Below, piece after piece: positions 53,168 through 63,627 of a DNA stretch of 64,000 nt. The stretch lies in assembly GCA_023055425.1 (NCBI GenBank), contig JALGPY010000001.1:137169368-137233367 (forward strand). The letters run 5' to 3'. The DNA is from Linanthus parryae. Its lineage: Eukaryota > Streptophyta > Magnoliopsida > Ericales > Polemoniaceae. The notes below the pieces were generated by a model, which worked only from the letters and a program-made list of their open reading frames with translations, was not told the DNA's origin and did no database searches. Made by a program: the position numbers and the translations under genes. The stretch's first letter is position 1; each line of letters begins with the position of its first letter.

Positions 53168-54907
53168 TCAATAACTCAGAGACCTTAGCTTCCATGCCGA
53201 GGTGAGGGTAGCTATAGACTTTCCTTCCATGCCGAGGTGAGGGTAGCTTACATGTATGAGACCTGCATAAAGGACTTGCCTTCCAATGAGAAGGCTTCTC
53301 CAAATGTATGAAGGTTTGCTGCCCAGGTGTGCAGATAGAAAGGTTGAGTTTCTGAAGTATTTCCCTTTCCGAATTCTTGCAAAAAGATATTGAGGGTTAC
53401 TAAGGATCCTCCATCCTTGCTTTGCAAGAAGAGTCATGTTAAAGGCCTCTAAGTTTCTAAAACCCAAACCACCATCCTGTTTACTATAGCAGAGTCTCTC
53501 TCTTTTGCACCAATGAATCTTTCTCTTGTTAATAGTACCACCCCACCAAAAGATTGTGATTTTTCCTTGAATCTCTTCAGTAAAGGAGGTAGGAAGCATG
53601 AAACAATTCATGATGTATCTAGGAATAGCCTGAAGAACTGATTGAATCATTACCTCTGTTCCAGCTATGCTTAGGCATTTCTCATCCCAACCATAAATTC
53701 TCTTGAAAACTCTTTCCTTAACCCCTTAAAATAAAGCATTCTTGTTTCTAGCCACATAGGTTGGTAGGCCTAAGTATTTAGAATAACCTTCCACAGCTAA
53801 AATCCCCAGAATGGATGCCACCTGGTCCTTAATACTCAAAGCTACCTTGGGACTGAAGCATAAAGCATATTTGTCGTAATTAACACATTGCCCTGAGGCT
53901 TTGTCATACAATTGAAGATTCTTCTTCATTTCTTGAGCTTCGTTTACTGTTTCCTTCCCAAATAAGAAACTATCATCTGCAAAAACCGGATGTGAGATTG
54001 CAGGACATGTTCTTGCAGCTTTAACACCTTTAAGCTTGCCACTTCCCAAAGAACTCTGCATAAGATTAGTTAGTCCTTCAGTGCAGAGGAGGAATAGACA
54101 AGGGGATAATGGATCCCCTTGTCTAATTCCCCAAGAAGGAACAAAGTTTCCCAAAGGACTGCCATTCACAACAACAGAAAAGCTGACACTTTTCACACAC
54201 ATCATAACTTTTGTGATGAACTGTTGTTGGAATCCCAGTTGATTCATCACAGCTTCCAAGAATGGCCATTCTACCCTATCAAAGGCCTTGGCCATATCAA
54301 GTTTGAGAGAAAAATAACCACCCTTTCCCTTTGACTTCTTGATAGTTTGCATTGTTTTGAAAGAAGCAATGACATTGTGAGTAAAAAGCTTGTTAGGTAG
54401 AAAAGCACTTAGTGTATTGTCAATAATCAGCTCAAGAACCTGCTCCAATCTGTTAGACAGCATACTGGATATGACCTTGTAACAGACATTAGTTGAACTA
54501 ATGGGTCTGAAATCTTTAACTGTGCACGGACTGGAATTCTTAGGAATTAATACTATATTAGTAGCATTAATACTATAAATATCCATACCTTGGTTTAGAA
54601 CCAACAAAGCAACCTTCACAAGATCTTTGCCCACCATGTTCCAGTATTGTTGATAGAAAAGCGCAGGAATACCATCCGGTCCCGGAGCTTTTAAAGGTGG
54701 CATTTTAAAAAGTGCAACTTTGACCTCCTCTTCCGTATAGGGTTGCATAAGCATAACATTCATATCAGAGGTGACTTTCCTTGGTATAGCTGCAATAACT
54801 TCAGTCATATCTGTAACAGAAGCTGTGAATAAATCCTTAAAAAAATCAGTAAACATTTGTTGAATATCTTCCACTTTATCAGTCCATAAGCCATGATTAT
54901 CTTGCAA
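53168..54907 (-). pseudogene. LINE reverse transcriptase (minus-strand LINE)
   Basis: 54907-53726 is a 393-codon frame with MPPLKAPGPDGIPALFYQQY, DFRPISSTNVCYKVISSMLS, LSAFLPNKLFTHNVIASFKT, SLKLDMAKAFDRVEWPFLEA, WGIRQGDPLSPCLFLLCTEG and the active site PVFADDSFLFGKE. After a frameshift, 53650-53168 continues with the thumb (MIQSVLQAIPRYIMNCFMLP, KIHWCKRERLCYSKQDGGLG). A direct duplication of about 31 bp (CCATGCCGAGGTGAGGGTAG twice, about 53193-53250) disrupts its end. Confidence 0.9.
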
Positions 54908-55129
54908 CTTCTTGATGTTATTTCTCCTTTGTCTCTGAGTAACCTTTCTGTGGAAATAACTTGTGTTCTTGTCACCATCTTTAAGCCAATCTTGTCTTGA
55001 AAGTTGCTTCCACTTTAATGCTTCATCTGCAAGGATAATGTTAAACTGATGTTCATAATTTTTTAGTTTTTGCAGATTAGCAGCAGTGGGAGGGAGTTGG
55101 GAGATGGAACCAATTTGCTGCAGTGTCTT

Positions 55130-56042
55130 CTATTTTTCCTTTATGCCAAAAAGCTTTTTCTTTTTGCTCCAGTATTGTAAAGAAACTCCAGTAGTTTGAA
55201 TTTTTTGTAAAAGAGACCGGGGGTTGTTGACAGTTTGAAAAGATTGCAAAGTTTTTGCTATTACCTCACCACAATCCTCATGGTTAGCCCACTGGGCACC
55301 AAACCTGAAAGGATTCTTTTCTCGTCTATTTCCTTGAGTTTTGTTAGCCTGAATAAGGAGCGGGCAATGGTCAGAAACAGAGTTCTGTAGGTGAATAATC
55401 TCGGTGTTTTGAAAATTGACAAGCCAACCATTTGAACCCACTGCTCTGTCTAACCTCTCCTTAACATTTCCCAAACCCTCTCTTCTATTCTGCCAGTAAA
55501 TTTGTAGCCTTGATAACTCAGATCAACCAAATCACAATGATGTAGAGCCTCGGCAAACTCTAACATAAGCTTTTGATTCGAAAAATGAGAACCTAAGTAC
55601 TAGTCAAAAGAGAGAATTTCATTAAAATCACCGGTAACAATCCAAGATACATCGCCATCCGGCTTCAAATTGCGGAACACTTCCCAAGACATACGTCTTT
55701 GACTAGCATCCGGATTGTCGTAAATACCAGTGAAGTAAAAGCTTGAATCCGGATCGTCAACTAATTTAAACCAAGCATGAATGTAGAAATCGTGATAACA
55801 CAAAATATTAACATCTAGAGCGGAGTTCCAAATTAACGCAAGACCACCATCCAAGCCTCTTCGGGGAACCCAAAGACCGCTAGGAAGTCGAGCTTGTGTT
55901 GAATTAGCCTCCCTTTATTATGACAAAATTTAGTTTCGGAAATAAAAACTAAAGCCGGAAAGTGACTCTTCACCAAAAAATGAAGAGCATTGAACGTGCA
56001 AGGGTTGGCGATCCCTCGCACGTTCCAACTTAGAAGATTCAT
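55130..56042 (-). pseudogene. LINE endonuclease (minus-strand LINE), broken
   Basis: ORF2 starts at the ATG at 56042 (MNLLSWNVRGIANPCTFNAL). Segments in different frames carry VFISETKFC, GLALIWNSALDV, YFTGIYDNPDASQRRMSWEV, IVTGDFNEILSFD, ERLDRAVGSNGWL and NSVSDHCPLLI. All catalytic motifs of the EEP endonuclease are present, but at least two frameshifts and a stop break the frame. The ATG overlaps the ORF1 stop as ATGA. Confidence 0.88.
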
Positions 56043-56756
56043 GGCTCTCGGCGGGGGTGATTCGTGTCACCCTCCGCCGCTTCAAAGTGGATGTCTTCTT
56101 CCGCCACATCCGATTGCGATCTTTCCCATTTCTTTCCTACCTCAGTTATTCCTCCTTGGGGGCATAGCATTTTCTTTACAACTTCTCCACTTGATGGCTA
56201 TTGGATTTTGACGGCTTTATTTCTCCCTCCTCTTCCTGCAGATTTGGTTCTAGGTGGATCATCAAAGACAACGACCTCCTTCCCTTTTACGAACAAGGTT
56301 TGAGAAGTAGATTTGGAAATGTTCTATCCTCTTGTAGATACTGAATCAATCTGAACTCCTAAATCATTTTCCAACTAAATAAGCAGTTGTGACATCTGCA
56401 AATTTTTGTGAGTATATTGATTAATAAAGTGTGTTTCATTAACCATGTGACTTGCCCAAAATGAACCATGAAATGGGCAAATCCGAGGAAATTCATTTCA
56501 TTAATTTTCCCATATTTGCGCATCATATCCATCGCCGCTGAGGCCCTCAGCCAATCTCCATAGATTTTTACCCATTTTGATGGATCTGTCCCCTTTGTAG
56601 TCGAACAGTTGGCAAGATCATGACCAACGAATCCACATCCTTCACACATAAATGAAAGCTTCTCATAGCGGAAATCGACCCAAGGAACTTGACAATTTTG
56701 CAGCATGATCTTTTCACACCTTCTCAAGGGCTTGGTGAGATCCAACCAAACATCCT
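56040..56756 (-). pseudogene. LINE ORF1, 3' part (minus-strand LINE)
   Basis: From the CACTA insertion point the frame reads VWLDLTKPLRRCEK, then FRYEKLSFMCEGCGFVGHDL and ANC, a zinc knuckle CEGCGFVGHDLANC (CX2CX4HX4C). A stop and frameshift follow. The tail, in the frame ending at a TGA at 56041-56039, reads SDVAEEDIHFEAAEGDTNH and is acidic. It contains one further stop at about 56200. Confidence 0.8.
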
Positions 56757-57130
56757 CACTACAGAAAAATCGGTTTATTACGATGAGTAAACTCGTCGTT
56801 AAAACACGCAATGTCGTCGTTAGAATGAAAAGACGACAAGAAAAGTTCGTCTAAAAAGCGTCGGAATAGCTCCGTCGTTAGTTTGACGGGGCGACAACTT
56901 TACCCAATGGTCGGTAAAAGTTTTTTACCGACCACATCTGCCGACTGAATCTTTTCGTCGTTGATATTTTTGCAACGACTTACCGACCATAATAGTATGT
57001 GGTCAAAACTTTTTCCGACGAACATTTCGACTAAACTTTGGTGGTCATTGAATTTATGTCGACAAGTATTCTCGTCGTCTTTGGTATCTGCTTGACTGCT
57101 ATTTTCGTCGTTATTTATTATCTAATTTCG
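56757..57130. repeat. Subterminal repeat region, left end of the CACTA
   Basis: Many short copies of TCGTCGTT, CGACGA, GACGACAA and ACCGACCA occur within the first 370 bp in both orientations. In CACTA elements such motifs bind the transposase. Confidence 0.7.
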
Positions 57131-57272
57131 TAAATTTTGTTCTCTACATAGTTGACGTAGTATAACCTCAAAAATTCAAGTATAGGATCATTCATTGACA
57201 ATGGAGTTGACTTACGAGCTCACATTTTACTATAGTTGATATTTTCAATACCCCTTGACTTTATTTGTCCAA

Positions 57273-57278
<6 letters not shown>

Positions 57279-57359
<81 letters not shown>

Positions 57360-57371
57360 TATATATATATA
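57279..57371. repeat. (AT)n microsatellite
   Basis: An AT dinucleotide run of about 75 bp, followed by a shorter ATAT run after GTT. Confidence 0.95.
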
Positions 57372-57889
57372 GTTGACTAAGTGGAAACCGAAATTAAAGT
57401 TTGACCAATCACTTGCTTCGTAGTTTACCAAACCTTCTAGACCAACTTTCACATTAGAGGTGACTTTTCGGTTTATGTTTAACCATAATTTATTTAAGCG
57501 ATAATTCACAAAAAAGGCCGGCTCTATAGTAAGCAGCCGATCGGCCAGGGCCCGATTTATATTAGGATTTATTTTTTTGAAGAGAACTCTACAGTTATCT
57601 CAACTAATTGCGTATTTTGATGCAATTTCATCAATAATTGTATATTGGTGTGTGGAAGTTTATATTTTTTACACAAAGTTGACCAAGTTAGAATCTTGTT
57701 GATGGCATATGTGAACATTTAAGTTTTTACCTAATGATCAAAAAGTTGTGCGGTCCTTGAACATGAATATAAGTTGTAATATAAAACACAATTAAGTAGT
57801 AGTTACACATAGCTAGCACTTAAAGGCAAAGATTCAATATTACATATATAACAGAAAACAAGCAAAAGCTACAACAAAGATAGAAGCAT
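57372..57889. other. CACTA internal DNA, no gene seen
   Basis: AT-rich DNA between the microsatellite and the 3' end of the captured gene. It contains one GC-rich patch (GGCCGGCTC..GATCGGCCAGGGCCC, about 57516-57552). Confidence 0.4.
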
Positions 57890-58194
57890 CTAGCTTCTGG
57901 TTCCTTTGCCTTTGCCCCCCACATCTGCTGTTCTCTGATCGACAAATTCACTTATTCCTTTGAAGATTTCCACAATCACTTCAACAATTTTGTTACCTTC
58001 AAGTAGATTGACTTTCCTTTCGCGTTCAGCTGCAGGCTTCATGCATTCCTGGGATACATTCAGCTTTGGTGGGTCATCCTTTTTATCCTCTGAATCAGAG
58101 ACGACCACTGGAGAATTAAAATACAGTGGAGGCCGTCGTGTGAGAGCACTGGTCACCTCCTCCTCTTTAAAGTGTGGGGATTTTGCTGTCGTTA
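57890..58194 (-). CDS. Captured gene in CACTA, last exon
   Basis: An acceptor (TTCGTCAG) ends at 58195. The exon starts at 58194 and codes about 100 residues, ending GKGKGTRS and a stop at 57890. It contains an acidic VVVSDSEDKKDDPP stretch and a helical VNLLEGNKIVEVIVEIFKGI segment. Its phase (two bases) fits the one-base overhang of the candidate first exon at 60227-60293. I do not recognise the protein. The open, non-repetitive frame suggests it was captured from a host gene. Confidence 0.55.
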
Positions 58195-59888
58195 CTGACG
58201 AACATGCAATAATAGAGTGAATTACATATATGTATATCCATATCATCAGGGTTTCTTACAGTGACAAAGCACTAGCCAAGCAGCGCGCATAATGAACATC
58301 ATAAAAAGCAATAATAGGCTCATATCAGTACTGCACAAGAAAAACTTGTCCACTCCGGGTAAATCACAGAAAGGGGCTCAGATCAGTACTCATTAAAACC
58401 AGCAGATAAGAGATCGATGATCACAGGCTGCAAAAGGATTTTTCCTTGTCATGCATATCACACTCTATCGGCTACAAAGAGTGAATTCGGACGATCCATA
58501 TCATCACGGCCTCTTACAGTCACCAAGCAGTGAGCATGAAGAACATCATAATATCATGAAAAGGCTCAAATCAGTAATAATGACAACCAATATCTTGAAT
58601 TAACATCCACTAATATCTTGAAAGCAACAGTAATTTCTGAGACAACGCACCTCATTCAAATTAGAATCATGAAATATGGAGCACCTACAAATACAGCTCA
58701 ACATTGATCCGTTTAAGATATCTATTGTATTTCATATATTCATTCATGAGATCATTCATAACTTCGCAAGCGGTTGAAGCATTAAGCCATAACATAGACT
58801 TGAAGTGAACCAAAGACCATTCGTTTCTATTTCTAACATTTCTTCCTCTATAGTCTACGAGTACTTGTGAAGGACATTTTAACCCGATTTGGAGGCACAC
58901 AAATTAATGATTGCATCATTTTGCCAACATTAATTATCAGCTGGTCAAAATACCCTTCACAAGTAAACCTAGCAACAAGGTCAAGACTTTTATTTAATGT
59001 GATTTATCTCATATATTTCTCTTATTTTTATTAATTGATAATTTCCTTTTGCACAAATGCTTGCATTAAATTGCCACTTCGACCCGATATTCATGCACAA
59101 ATGCTTTCATTAAATTGCCAACATTATTAGCGGGTCGAAATGACCTTCACAAGCCCCCGCAGAATAGAGAGGTTGAACAGAGGAAATTCATGCACAAATG
59201 TTTGCATTAAATTGCCAACATTATGAGCGGGTCAAAATGACCTTCGCAAGACCAGGCAGAATAGAGAGGTTGAACGCAGGAAATAGATAATAAAAAATAA
59301 CAAACATGGAATGAACGGAGGGAAATACAGAAATGGGCTCAGAGTTGTACTTGTGAAAACCCGATAACACATCCATGATCACAGGCTGCAAAAGGATTTT
59401 TCCTCGCCATGCATATCATGACACTGTATCGGCTAAAGAGTGAATTCGAACGATCCATATCATAACGGCCTCTTCAGTGAGCATGAAGAGGATCGGATCA
59501 TTACTCATTAACAAATAAGAGATGACAACAGCAGGCTGCAAATATAAATTTGCCTTGTCTGGCATATTACACTCTAACAGCTTCAATGAGTGAATTCGGT
59601 AGATCCATATCATCATGACCTCTTACAAAACTAAATGTTTGGACACATCAGATTATGAACTTGCGGCAATGACATAGGGTACTTAAATACTTCATACCGT
59701 ACACATAAATTGGGAGACATGCACATTTTTAGCTACCTCAGTTTCATCCACATCACATTCAACTAGCCAAATTATATATACATTAAAACACACATTCCTA
59801 TGCGTATGTTGCCGCATAGATATAGCATTCAGCCCATGAATACACACTTTCCAATCAGTTAACAACAACCACTTGGTTATGTGAGAAA

Positions 59889-59938
<50 letters not shown>

Positions 59939-60226
59939 CACATTCTACACTCAGCTAGCAGATCCGAGCACTGGATTTACCCATAGTTAAAATGTTTGTA
60001 GATATCACAGTAAAATTAAAGCACATACAATTTATAAGCATGAAAGATGGATCCCGGCCTACAAATACAGATATCATAGTAAAATTGCTTCTTTTAAGTC
60101 ATAGAAATGAAAAAAGCTTGTTAGATCTGAGCTCAAGCCACCATACAGACCCAAATTGAAAATTGTATTTATAATCAATAGAAACTGAGAAGCCAAATTG
60201 AGACAGAGAGACAGAGAGCGACATAC
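58195..60226 (-). other. Putative intron of the captured gene, with internal repeats
   Basis: About 2 kb. It holds four diverged copies of a 100-190-bp segment (CAGGCTGCAAA..TTCCTTG..CATATCACACT..GAGTGAATTCGG..GATCCATATCATCA) at about 58195-58330, 58380-58570, 59370-59510 and 59525-59640. A second repeat (CACAAATGCTTGCATTAAATTGCCA..GGGTCAAAATGACCTTC) has copies at about 58910-58970, 59093-59192 and 59189-59290. A 71-residue frame at 58685-58900 looks partly coding and could be another exon, but this is uncertain. An (AT)n run lies at 59892-59932. Confidence 0.5.
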
Positions 60227-60293
60227 CAGTGCCGAGGACAGATGTTTGTGAAGGGTGAGGCATGGAATTTCTCTTTCTGCGCCAAAACTCCAT
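60227..60293 (-). CDS. Captured gene in CACTA, candidate first exon
   Basis: The ATG at 60293 opens MEFWRRKRNSMPHPSQTSVL and the exon ends ACTG before GTATGT, a good donor site (60226). The upstream minus-strand sequence is GC- and CT-rich and leader-like (about 60300-60450), unlike the AT-rich surroundings. Joining to the exon at 58194 keeps the frame. The basic N-terminus has no clear targeting signal. The family is unknown. Confidence 0.5.
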
Positions 60294-60885
60294 ACTCAGA
60301 TTAGAACTAGCTGGTGCCCGATTGAGTCAATAGGAATGAAGAACGATCGTTTCGGGAAAGGATAAAGATGGTGGTGGCGAGAGGACCGCGGTTGTGCGGA
60401 GATAGAGAGAGAGCTAGAGAGAGAGAGATCCGGCGGTGGTGTCGAGTGGAAGATGATGAGTTAGCTACGGTTCTTGATATGTGAATTCGATGTGGAGGCC
60501 GAAAAGGGGAGTAATGGCGGGGAGTTGTTAGTTGGCCAGCAGATATGGTGAATTAATTTTTTGGTATGATTTGATTTTGCCACCAACACTTGGGGAGATT
60601 TCATTTCCCTCCCCAAAATTTAGCGAAAATTTCATTTCCCGCCCAAAAGTTTGGTCAAATTTCTGTTTAGATCCATTCCCGACAAAACTGCAAGTCGTTA
60701 ATTATTTTTTTATTTTCGGATGACTAGTCATTTCCCCACGACAAAAACACAGCTGGTCTTTAAAAATACAAAAGACGACAAGGCAGACGACTAACTGATA
60801 AAAAGATTGTTTGTATTGCTTTTAAAGACCATAATTCTGGTAGTCGGAAGGAAACTTGTCGCTGATAGCAGAATATGTTGTAGTG
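60294..60885. promoter_or_regulatory. Captured gene leader and right end of the CACTA
   Basis: 60300-60500 is GC-richer with GAGAGA repeats (CTCTCT on the minus strand), consistent with a 5' UTR. 60540-60885 is the right subterminal region with GACGACAAGG and CAGACGACTAA motifs and the terminal TTGTAGTG. Confidence 0.45.
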
Positions 60886-61374
60886 CCTTCAAGCATCTGC
60901 CTTTGATAACCCCTCTGTCTTGGATGGTAACTTCCACGAAGTCCCTGATGGCCTTCCCACTAGCTTCCGTACGACCTTCTGACCCATAGGTGGATCGTGA
61001 AAAATCCCGTGGAGTAATCCACTGCCTTCATGTCCCTCCCTTCGACCCAGCGTTGAAGAACAACCAAGCAGTTGTTAATGAGCCAAGGCTGTCCCATCAT
61101 AACTTTCTCCTTGTCCTTTTCCAAGCCGAAGACAAATTGGAAAATTCTGTCACCAAGGGGATTCACAGAGAAGTATTTTGGTTCATTCCACACAACACTC
61201 ATGGATTTTTGAACACCAACAACATTAAGCATGCTAGTAGTCCAAACTTTCCCAAATAGGCTTCTCTTGCAGACTTCCAACCCAACCTCCATGGAAGAGT
61301 CATTAGATTGTAATCTCATCCTCTTCAAGCGAATTCAGGTTCATGGCTCTCAATTTGCTCGCCATGTCTTCCAT
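60886..61374 (-). pseudogene. LINE ORF1, 5' part (minus-strand LINE)
   Basis: The ATG at 61374 gives MEDMASKLRAMNLNSLEEDE. After a frameshift near 61310 the DUF4283 domain follows (LEVCKRSLFGKVWTTSMLNV, SVVWNEPKYFSVNPLGDRIF, KEKVMMGQPWLINNCLVVLQ, TGFFTIHLWVR). A further frameshift near 60965 leads to IRDFVEVTIQDRGVIKGRCL, up to the CACTA insertion. Removing the CACTA and one CCT copy joins this in frame with VWLDLTKPL. Confidence 0.82.
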
Positions 61375-61490
61375 AAGTAACTAGAGTTGAACAAGATGAT
61401 AGATTTGAAAAGAAAAAATTGAAAAGCAGAGTTTCGATTGAACCTGGGAAGGTAATTCAAACCGAGAATGGTAGTTCAAGGCGGAGATTG

Positions 61491-62403
61491 TAGTGGTTTC
61501 TATAGAAAACCACCACTATCAGTGGTTAACTGCTCCATGTTGTACACTAACTGGTGGTTAACTGCAACTGCAAAGCCATGATGACACTAAGAACGTGGGT
61601 CATGGGGAGGAGAGAGGAGAGAGCACGGCGCGTCATTTAATTCCAGTTGACGGATGTGCCTAAATACATTTAATTTACTTTAACTTAATTTAATTGTATT
61701 TATTTTCTATGAAGAATTAAATTCATTTAATTTCAGATTAATTCTGGTTAAAAAACTGCAGATTGATTTCATTTAAGTTAACTCCTCCAAAGGGCCAATC
61801 TGTAATATTGATAAACATTGATGTCTTTTGAAAATACTAACTAAATTTCTCAGAAAAAAAAATACTACTAGCTATGGCAACCGGCCTAAGAAGATGCTCG
61901 TTTTTGCACTTAAGTAGGCAGAGCCTCCCCTTTTGTAATCGTTATGACCTATGCTATCTTTTGTTGCCGGTGAAAAAAAAAAGAATGGAGTCGAGATGAT
62001 GTTAACGAAGACCTTAGCAGAATTAGTGATTAACAATGTGCATCACGTATCTCACTCAACAAAATATGTATTGGGTATCTCAATGTCATCGTGAAATCAG
62101 CCGTTGAACTTTATGCGTAGAAGTACACATTCGCTAGTAAAAATGCTATTCCATAGTAAAAAGGCTATGGAATAATAAAAATTCACGTACCACCTTGTGA
62201 TTCCCTCCTTGGAAGAAAATTTTTGTAGGAGCTTGCATTCGCATTGTCTTGGACTAAATTTAACTATGCTATTACCAAATTTTAAGAATCAGAAGCAAAG
62301 ATAAATTTTCTATCATCAATAGAAGATCCTTAATCTAGCGTACAACTATGAAGTTCGAACTTGAGACGGGCTATGAAGAATTTAGTAAAAGAGTTTAGGC
62401 TAA
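61491..62403. other. Intergenic, no gene seen
   Basis: Near 61493-61520 there is an inverted repeat (GTGGTTTCTATAGAAAACCACCAC), followed by GTGGTTAACTGC repeats at 61521-61572. The rest is AT-rich without genes. Confidence 0.45.
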
Positions 62404-62751
62404 GGTTCCGTTTGGTTGGTGGTAAAATATTTTCATGTTTTCCCTTGTTTTGGTGTTTTTGTGCTGTTTGGTTGGAAGTAAGATGTTTTCATGTAAAATG
62501 TTTTCCCTTAAATGATGTAAAAATGATTTACACATTTCAAATACGTAAGCCATTTTTGGAGAGTAAAGGAGTACACCAACAACTCATACTAACACCTCCA
62601 TCACCACAACCACCTACCTCCACCACGACCATCATTGCCTAATGTTTCGGCAAGAGTCAACCAAACACGAGAAAATAATTGCAGAGAAAACTTTTTCACA
62701 CAAAATATTTTACGTCCCTTGTAAACATTTTACTGCAAACTAAACAGAGCC
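62404..62751. mobile_element. Tourist-like MITE
   Basis: 348 bp. The left end GGTTCCGTTTGGTTGGTGG and the reverse complement of the right end (GGCTCTGTTTAGTTTGCAG) form an imperfect inverted repeat, extended inside by GTAAAATATTT/GTAAAATGTTT. The flanks are TAA on both sides (62401-62403 and 62752-62754), as expected for PIF/Harbinger-derived MITEs. Confidence 0.65.
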
Positions 62752-62917
62752 TAAATTGCACCGGGGGTACCCATTGTTTGTCAAGATAGACAAGTTGGTA
62801 CCTAAACTTTATAATTGTGCACCACTGGTCTCAAACTTTAAATTTTCATCTAAGTGGGTACCTTTCCGTTAATTTTCATACTCAGGTAGGTGGTTAACTA
62901 CTCATCACAGTGTGTGC
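62752..62917. other. Intergenic, no gene seen
   Basis: A first degenerate copy of AGGTAGGTGGTTAAC at 62884 starts the following array. Confidence 0.4.
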
Positions 62918-63112
62918 AGGTAGGTGGTTGTGTGATCAACCATTAGCTAGCAGGTAATGCAGGTAGGTGGTTGTTTAAGACAACCATTATCTAACACTAC
63001 ATCACTGATAATGCAGGTAGGTGGTTGTGTGATCAACCATTAGCTAACCTGCAGAACAGGTAATGCAGGTAGGTGGTTGTTTAAGACAACCATTATCTAA
63101 CACTGCATCACA
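62918..63112. repeat. Tandem hairpin array with two alternating unit types
   Basis: Units start at 62918, 62961, 63015 and 63067, each with AGGTAGGTGGTTG. Types alternate: TGGTTGTGTGATCAACCA and TGGTTGTTTAAGACAACCA. Both can fold with the same TGGTTG/CAACCA stem but different loops. Confidence 0.85.
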
Positions 63113-63210
63113 AGGGGGTGGAACCTTTTTAAATATGATCTTTGCATCAACACTCTAGGACATCTCCTCATTGAGTGATGATGCCACAAATAGGTGCACA
63201 ACCAGGTAAC

Positions 63211-63348
63211 TGATCACAATCACATGTCTTTGCAGATCACATAACATCCAATAACTTGATCACAATAACAGCTCTTTGCAGATCACATAACATCTAACAA
63301 TTTGATCACAATAACAGGTCTTTGCAGATCACATAATATCCAATAACA
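63211..63348. repeat. Tandem repeat, 46-bp unit, three copies
   Basis: Units start at 63211, 63257 and 63303 (TGATCACAATAACAG.TCTTTGCAGATCACATAACATC). They differ by few substitutions. Confidence 0.9.
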
Positions 63349-63349
63349 G

Positions 63350-63627
63350 CTTGTTGTGGCGCATAGTGAATGTATTCCAATACCGAAAATTTAGGAATAT
63401 GTTATATCGGTTGATTGGTTGATCATTTCGATTAGGGTGGAGCACTTAAAATTTGATTGTTGGAGGTGCATCTACAATTGTCGTGTTCGTTGAATAAGAC
63501 GGATGACAATTCGAGAAACGATTTGGGAAATTGGGTGGAGGCGTTCTTGATTGGGAGGCAAGTCCACAATTGGATTGATGAGGAGCACCGGATTGGTTGC
63601 TAGGGTGTTTGAATCAAGATGGAGATT
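63350..63627 (+). mobile_element. 3' internal end of a second gag-only-type Copia
   Basis: The stretch beginning TTGTGGCGCATAGTGAATGTATTCC matches 31263-31310 of the gag-only Copia. It ends with the polypurine tract CAAGATGGAGATT. Upstream internal sequence and the 5' LTR are missing here. Confidence 0.7.

Larger units (their letters stand above)
56757..60885. mobile_element. Non-autonomous CACTA transposon with captured gene
   Basis: 4129 bp beginning CACTACAG and ending TTGTAGTG, flanked by CCT (56754-56756 and 60886-60888), the 3-bp duplication typical of CACTA elements. The inverted repeats are short (CACTACA), but both ends are rich in TCGTC/GACGA subterminal motifs. No transposase domain was found. 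Inside are an apparent two-exon gene, four diverged direct repeats and two AT microsatellites. It sits in frame in LINE ORF1. Confidence 0.85.
51858..61490 (-). mobile_element. Minus-strand LINE interrupted by a CACTA element
   Basis: The 3' end lies near 51858: on the minus strand, ATGAAAGCGGACATATACCG..ACCGCGTAGG and then T/A-rich sequence. The ORF1 ATG is at 61374 and a leader extends to about 61490. Without the CACTA insert it is about 5.5 kb, close to the plus-strand LINE. It contains ORF1 with DUF4283 and a zinc knuckle, and ORF2 with endonuclease, reverse transcriptase, a degraded zinc-binding region and RNase H. It is more decayed than the plus-strand LINE and belongs to a distinct lineage. 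Confidence 0.88.

Noticed and set aside
62404..62642. A 93-residue open frame starting at 62361
   Set aside because: It overlaps a Tourist-like MITE and has no recognisable domain. The Pro/Thr-rich end is low complexity.
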